64,000 bases of DNA from RGIG3009 sp045596745 (GTDB taxonomy: Bacteria; Bacillota; Clostridia; Oscillospirales; Acutalibacteraceae): contig JAZODA010000055.1 in NCBI GenBank assembly GCA_045596745.1, positions 1 to 64,000 of the forward strand. The letters run 5' to 3'. Every line of letters begins with the position of its first letter. Position 1 is the first letter of the stretch. A model generated the notes under the pieces. It ran no database searches and was not told where the DNA came from. It was given only the letters and a program-made list of their open reading frames with translations. Position numbers and translations under genes: made by a program. Below, in pieces: positions 60,901 to 64,000 of this stretch.

Positions 60901-61803
60901 TCAATCCAGCTCTTCGTCTTCGGTTTTAATGCGAACGTAGCCGATTGCGATGGAGATGGCGATGGCACCGAGATATCCAAGCAGGCTGAACAGCCAAGAG
61001 GGGAGATTCAAAGCGCCCAACACCACAACCAAAACAAGCATAATGGAGAAGGGCATAAGCGAAAATGCAATAGTTGCCAACAGTTCTCTGGCGGTAATAG
61101 CGAAAAGAACCACCGTCAAATACGCCACCAATACCAACACAAGAACCAGAATGATAAAACCAAAAATATGCAGGTCGCTTAAAGTGTCCGCAAGTGAGGG
61201 GATACCTTGGAGCACGTTAATCGTGGACGAATACCAGCCTTTCGGCAACCAGAAAATTATGCAGGTAGAGAAAAAGGTGAAAATGAGGTCGTACACAACG
61301 CGCACGGTCATTTTGAGTTCCTGCGTGTGACGCATAAAGGTAACGGACAAAAAGGCGAACAAGGCAAACTCGAACACCATATTGAGCGAAAAATCACCCT
61401 CTGTGATTAACGTGAGGATAGAGAATACGGGCAAGCTTGACAAAAAGCCGTTCTCGAAATCCATAATGTCGACAGGGACAATTACCAAGGTGTAAATCAG
61501 CGTGAAGGCGATGACCGCAAGGCAAAACGATATCCAGATAACCAGATTCAGTCCGCCAAACGGACGAAGTGCGCGGATTTTCTCTTTGTTCCTGAAAATG
61601 AGAGATATTAAATTGTTCATGCCTTTGGAACACAACTTCCACAACGCGGTCAGCGGTTTGGTAATAACTCTGGTCACCTTTGTAACAAAGATGCTTACGG
61701 GCATCAGTACAGCAATCGCCGTAGCGTTGCAGAAGGCCACAACACCCAACAAAATACCGCCGGCAACAAAAGCAGCCACCAATTTAAAAATAAAGTCTCC
61801 CAT
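60901..61803 (-). CDS. Polytopic membrane protein, unknown
   Basis: 300 residues from the ATG at 61803 with GGAGATGAAAC upstream. Seven to eight hydrophobic helices spread over the length (about 5-35, 85-115, 122-142, 150-170, 180-200, 222-250, 255-290). There is no motif I can name. It ends in a short acidic tail (KTEDEELD). The base composition looks more AT-rich than the flanking genes. It has its own promoter and runs opposite to both neighbours. Confidence 0.7.
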   Translation of the reverse strand: MGDFIFKLVAAFVAGGILLGVVAFCNATAIAVLMPVSIFVTKVTRVITKPLTALWKLCSKGMNNLISLIFRNKEKIRALRPFGGLNLVIWISFCLAVIAFTLIYTLVIVPVDIMDFENGFLSSLPVFSILTLITEGDFSLNMVFEFALFAFLSVTFMRHTQELKMTVRVVYDLIFTFFSTCIIFWLPKGWYSSTINVLQGIPSLADTLSDLHIFGFIILVLVLVLVAYLTVVLFAITARELLATIAFSLMPFSIMLVLVVVLGALNLPSWLFSLLGYLGAIAISIAIGYVRIKTEDEELD

Positions 61804-61842
61804 TGTTTCATCTCCAAACAGCTTATTACATCCATGCACAAC

Positions 61843-61871
61843 ATCGTATTACAATTTGCGAATTTTGTCAA
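61843..61871 (-). promoter_or_regulatory. Promoter of the membrane-protein gene
   Basis: Minus-strand TTGACA (61866-61871), 17-base spacer, TACGAT (61843-61848). The -35 box overlaps a plus-strand TTGTCA (61865-61870) that may belong to the RNA gene on the other side. Confidence 0.55.
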
Positions 61872-61896
61872 TTTTATGTGAATAATTTTTAAAATT

Positions 61897-62059
61897 GGGG
61901 TCGCCGGCTTGCATTTGAGGTCCTGAACGAACGGCCTGCCACGATGAGAAAAGGGTGTATAACCCCGGCAAATCAGTCGTGTGCTCCGACTGTCGGACAC
62001 CGCGTGGGTGCGCCGCTCAATAACCACTTAGTCGAGCGCGAAAACCCCGGCGTTTTTTT
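61897..62059 (+). ncRNA. Probable standalone structured RNA (about 150 nt), class not identified
   Basis: No gene fits here. Upstream is TTGTCA (61865-61870) with TTTAAA or TAAAAT at a 17-19 base spacing. The element closes with CGCCGG (61902-61907) pairing CCGGCG (62047-62052), directly followed by seven T. Inside, TTGAG/CTCAA (61915-61919 with 62016-62020), CACGA/TCGTG (61940-61944 with 61977-61981), an apical GGG/CCC hairpin and a small TCCGA/TCGGA hairpin (61985-61997) give a rod with a bulged centre. The size and outline recall 6S RNA, but I cannot confirm it. Confidence 0.5.
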
Positions 62060-62092
62060 CTTGTTGTCAGGCGGAAAATCGGGGATTACTTC

Positions 62093-62122
62093 TTGACAGA
62101 AGAGGGGAAAAAGAGGTATAAT
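62093..62122 (+). promoter_or_regulatory. Strong promoter of rny
   Basis: Perfect TTGACA (62093-62098), 18-base spacer, perfect TATAAT (62117-62122), about 220 bases before the start codon. Confidence 0.85.
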
Positions 62123-62128
62123 TTTACT

Positions 62129-62330
62129 AGCCGTAATGGCTGATAGAAAACTCTCTCCTGCTCGGTCGGTGCCGAGTGGGTGGCAGTCCGGTTTTCTTGT
62201 TGGTTGCGATATTCCCTCTGTATGAAGCGGTACAGGGGTTTACATTACAATACAACAGCATACTTTGCCGTAAAGCGGCGGGGAAGGACTGCCTCATACA
62301 GTAAATCAACAGATGAAAATGGAACATAGG
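62129..62330 (+). promoter_or_regulatory. Long structured 5' leader of rny
   Basis: About 200 transcribed bases without a gene. CTCGG/CCGAG forms a hairpin near 62160-62175; GGCAGTCC (62181-62188) pairs exactly with GGACTGCC (62285-62292) and encloses CCTCTGTA/TACAGGGG (about 62214-62238) and GCCG/CGGC (about 62267-62279). The last stretch frees the GGAGG ribosome site. It may be an autoregulatory leader for RNase Y or a regulator of another kind. Confidence 0.5.
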
Positions 62331-62344
62331 AGGTGTTCGTCCCC

Positions 62345-63904
62345 GTGCTGTATTACATTTTGACCGGCGTTGGCAGCTTGGTCATTGGCGGCGTTGTGGC
62401 CGGTGCGGTTTCTTTCCGCTCCGGTGTGGCTCATCGCAAAAAGACTGCCGAGTCCGCCATTGGCTCTGCCGAAGCAGAGGCTGAGCGCATCATCAAGGAT
62501 GCTAAGGCTCAGGCTGAATCCAAGAAAAAAGAAACCCTGCTCGAAGCGAAAGATGAGATTCATCGTCTGCGCAACGAGTCCGAGCGTGAACTGAAAGAGC
62601 GTCGCAATGAGGTGATGCGTCAGGAGCGCCGTATCCAGCAGAAGGAAGAGTCGCTGGATCACAAAATCGAGAACTACGAAGCTAAGGAGGAAGCGATCGC
62701 CAAGAAACAAAAGGAGATCGATTCCCGTCTGCAGGATGTCGAGAACATCAAGCGCGGTCAGTTCGAAATGCTGGAGCGTATTTCCGGTTTCACCGTCGAA
62801 CAGGCCAAGGATTACTTGCTTAAGAGCTTGTCCGAGGAACTGACCCACGAAAAAGCGCTGAAAATCAGTGAGTACGAAACCCAGCTTAAGGAAGAAGCTG
62901 ACCAGCGCGCCCGCGACCTGATTTCCCACGCGATTCAGCGTGTGGCTGCCGATCAGGTTTCCGAGACCACGGTTTCCGTGGTGCCGCTGCCCAACGATGA
63001 AATGAAGGGTCGCATCATCGGTCGTGAAGGCCGCAACATCCGTATGATTGAAACGCTGACCGGTGTGGATCTCATCATTGATGATACGCCGGAAGCGATT
63101 ACGCTGTCGGGCTTTGATCCGGTTCGTCGTGAGATTGCCCGCATCGCGCTGGAGCGCCTGATTTCCGATGGCCGTATCCATCCCGCGCGCATCGAGGAAA
63201 TGGTGGAAAAAGCCCGCCGCGAGGTGGAAGCTACCATCAAATCCGAAGGCGAACGCGCCATTCTGGAAACGGGTCTGCGCGGTATTCATCCCGAAATCGT
63301 GCGTCTGCTCGGTCGTCTGCGCTATCGTACCAGTTACGGTCAGAACGTGCTGAACCACTCGATGGAAGTGGCGTTCCTGTCCGGCATTATGGCCAGCGAG
63401 CTGGGTCTGGATCCCGAAATCGCTCGCCGCGCCGGCTTGCTGCATGATATCGGTAAGGCGGTTGACCACGAAATCGAAGGCTCGCACATCGAAATCGGTG
63501 TGGACATTGCCCGTAAGTACAAGGAGAGCGAAGCGGTGGTTCACGCCATCCATGCTCACCACGGCGATGTGGAAGCCACGACCATCGTTGCTTGCCTGGT
63601 GCAGGCTGCCGACGCTATCTCGGCCGCTCGTCCCGGTGCACGCCGCGAGAATCTCGAGAACTATATCAAGCGTCTGGAGAAGCTGGAAGAGGTCGCCAAC
63701 GAGTTTGAAGGCGTCGAGCGTTCCTTCGCTATTCAGGCCGGTCGCGAGATTCGCATCATCGTGCGTCCCGAAATCGTCAGCGACGACAATATGGCGCTGC
63801 TTGCGCACGATATCGCCAAGAAGATCGAAGACAACCTGGATTATCCGGGTCAGATCAAGGTCAATCTTATCCGCGAGAACCGTGCTGTCGATTACGCGAA
63901 GTAA
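62345..63904 (+). CDS. rny: Ribonuclease Y
   Basis: 519 residues from the GTG at 62345, ten bases after GGAGG; a GTG at 62333 lies on the ribosome site itself. A single N-terminal membrane helix (LYYILTGVGSLVIGGVVAG) is followed by a long coiled coil (about 30-200), a KH RNA-binding domain (NDEMKGRIIGREGRNIRMIE) and an HD domain with HSMEVAFLSG and LLHDIGKAVD. It starts decay of many mRNAs at the membrane. ymdB follows, as in Bacillus. Confidence 0.96.
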   Translation: MLYYILTGVGSLVIGGVVAGAVSFRSGVAHRKKTAESAIGSAEAEAERIIKDAKAQAESKKKETLLEAKDEIHRLRNESERELKERRNEVMRQERRIQQKEESLDHKIENYEAKEEAIAKKQKEIDSRLQDVENIKRGQFEMLERISGFTVEQAKDYLLKSLSEELTHEKALKISEYETQLKEEADQRARDLISHAIQRVAADQVSETTVSVVPLPNDEMKGRIIGREGRNIRMIETLTGVDLIIDDTPEAITLSGFDPVRREIARIALERLISDGRIHPARIEEMVEKARREVEATIKSEGERAILETGLRGIHPEIVRLLGRLRYRTSYGQNVLNHSMEVAFLSGIMASELGLDPEIARRAGLLHDIGKAVDHEIEGSHIEIGVDIARKYKESEAVVHAIHAHHGDVEATTIVACLVQAADAISAARPGARRENLENYIKRLEKLEEVANEFEGVERSFAIQAGREIRIIVRPEIVSDDNMALLAHDIAKKIEDNLDYPGQIKVNLIRENRAVDYAK

Positions 63905-63918
63905 TATCGAACTTAAAC

Positions 63919-63950
63919 CAAACGGTGTCCCGCTTGCGGGACACCGTTTG
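63919..63950 (+). terminator. Hairpin between rny and ymdB
   Basis: A 15-bp perfect stem (63919-63933 with 63936-63950) but no long T run; it may reduce rather than stop read-through. Confidence 0.6.
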
Positions 63951-63975
63951 TACTACCATCGGAAAGAGGCGTGCT

Positions 63976-64000
63976 ATGAAGATTTTATGTGTCGGTGATG
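63976..64000 (+). CDS. ymdB: Start of a YmdB-family metallophosphoesterase, 3' partial
   Basis: Only eight residues (MKILCVGD) are inside the window, with GGAAAGAGGCG before the ATG. They match the usual beginning of YmdB/TIGR00282 phosphodiesterases, whose aspartate in the GD motif binds metal, and the gene directly follows rny as in Bacillus. The call rests mostly on position. Confidence 0.6.

Noticed and set aside
61897..62059. Naming the RNA as 6S, SRP, RNase P or tmRNA
   Set aside because: The conserved sequences of SRP RNA, RNase P and tmRNA are not seen, and for 6S only size and rough outline agree.
1..64000. CRISPR arrays, prophage, insertion sequences
   Set aside because: No regularly spaced repeats, transposase, integrase, capsid or cas genes were seen anywhere in the window.

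Overview
The window reads as ordinary chromosome of an anaerobic, Gram-positive, spore-forming member of the Clostridia, most likely of the Oscillospirales (Ruminococcaceae-like) by the feel of its genes. The grounds are an oxygen-sensitive class III ribonucleotide reductase, low-GC-Firmicute gene orders in moderately GC-rich DNA (scpA-scpB-DUF2953-ytfJ-dacF-rluB; priA-def-fmt-yugP-rsmB-rlmN-prpC-prkC-rsgA; dnaG-rpoD; rny-ymdB), sporulation genes (spoVM, a SPOCS/LysM protein, GerW/YtfJ) and textbook sigma-A promoters. No phage, integrase, transposase or CRISPR array is present. The species cannot be named from sequence alone.

Layout. 1-2.6 kb: the 3' end of a redoxin-fused nrdD, then trxB. 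2.6-6.8 kb: an unknown gene on the minus strand, then a four-gene phospholipid operon (PAP2 phosphatase, LPG-synthase-like flippase, pssA, psd). 6.8-8.3 kb: an AAC(3)-type acetyltransferase, two structured foldback repeats whose ends are pieces of tRNA-Pro, and tRNA-Pro itself. 8.4-15.5 kb: a cyclase-family hydrolase, asnA, tRNA-Ser, rpmE, yigZ, a dGTPase-like gene, dnaG, rpoD, tRNA-Leu. 15.5-22.6 kb: a MarR-controlled heterodimeric ABC exporter, an M20 amidohydrolase and a tyrosine-phosphatase-like lipoprotein. 22.6-29.9 kb: a glycoside locus (AraC regulator, GPH symporter, GH2 enzyme with an unusual C-terminal extension) followed by an araL-araM pair. 29.9-32.9 kb, minus strand: a SemiSWEET-like protein, tRNA-Thr, ppa-pncB and rpmB.

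33-38.5 kb: site-2 protease, condensin accessory proteins, sporulation and wall genes, rluB. 38.5-41.9 kb: three genes matching the three-part plan of a biotin transcarboxylase. 41.9-54.8 kb: a dense housekeeping run (yicC, remA, gmk, rpoZ, priA, def, fmt, yugP, rsmB, rlmN, prpC, prkC, rsgA). 54.8-56.8 kb: two very short genes, one of them spoVM, then a SPOCS/LysM protein with a sigma-E-like promoter. 56.8-60.8 kb: a peptidase and a peptide-binding lipoprotein. 60.9-64 kb: a membrane protein, a probable standalone structured RNA, rny behind a long structured leader, and the first codons of ymdB.

Things that fit together: TrxB can feed electrons to the redoxin domain fused to NrdD; the phospholipid genes plausibly make and move phosphatidylethanolamine; pyrophosphatase is co-transcribed with the pyrophosphate-releasing PncB; the PrpC/PrkC pair senses wall fragments through PASTA domains; PepF and the binding protein suit peptide uptake and digestion. 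The strongest candidates for something undescribed are the tRNA-Pro-ended foldback repeats, the structured RNA before rny, the NrdD-redoxin fusion beside trxB, and the transcarboxylase-like trio with a shortened CoA-side subunit.
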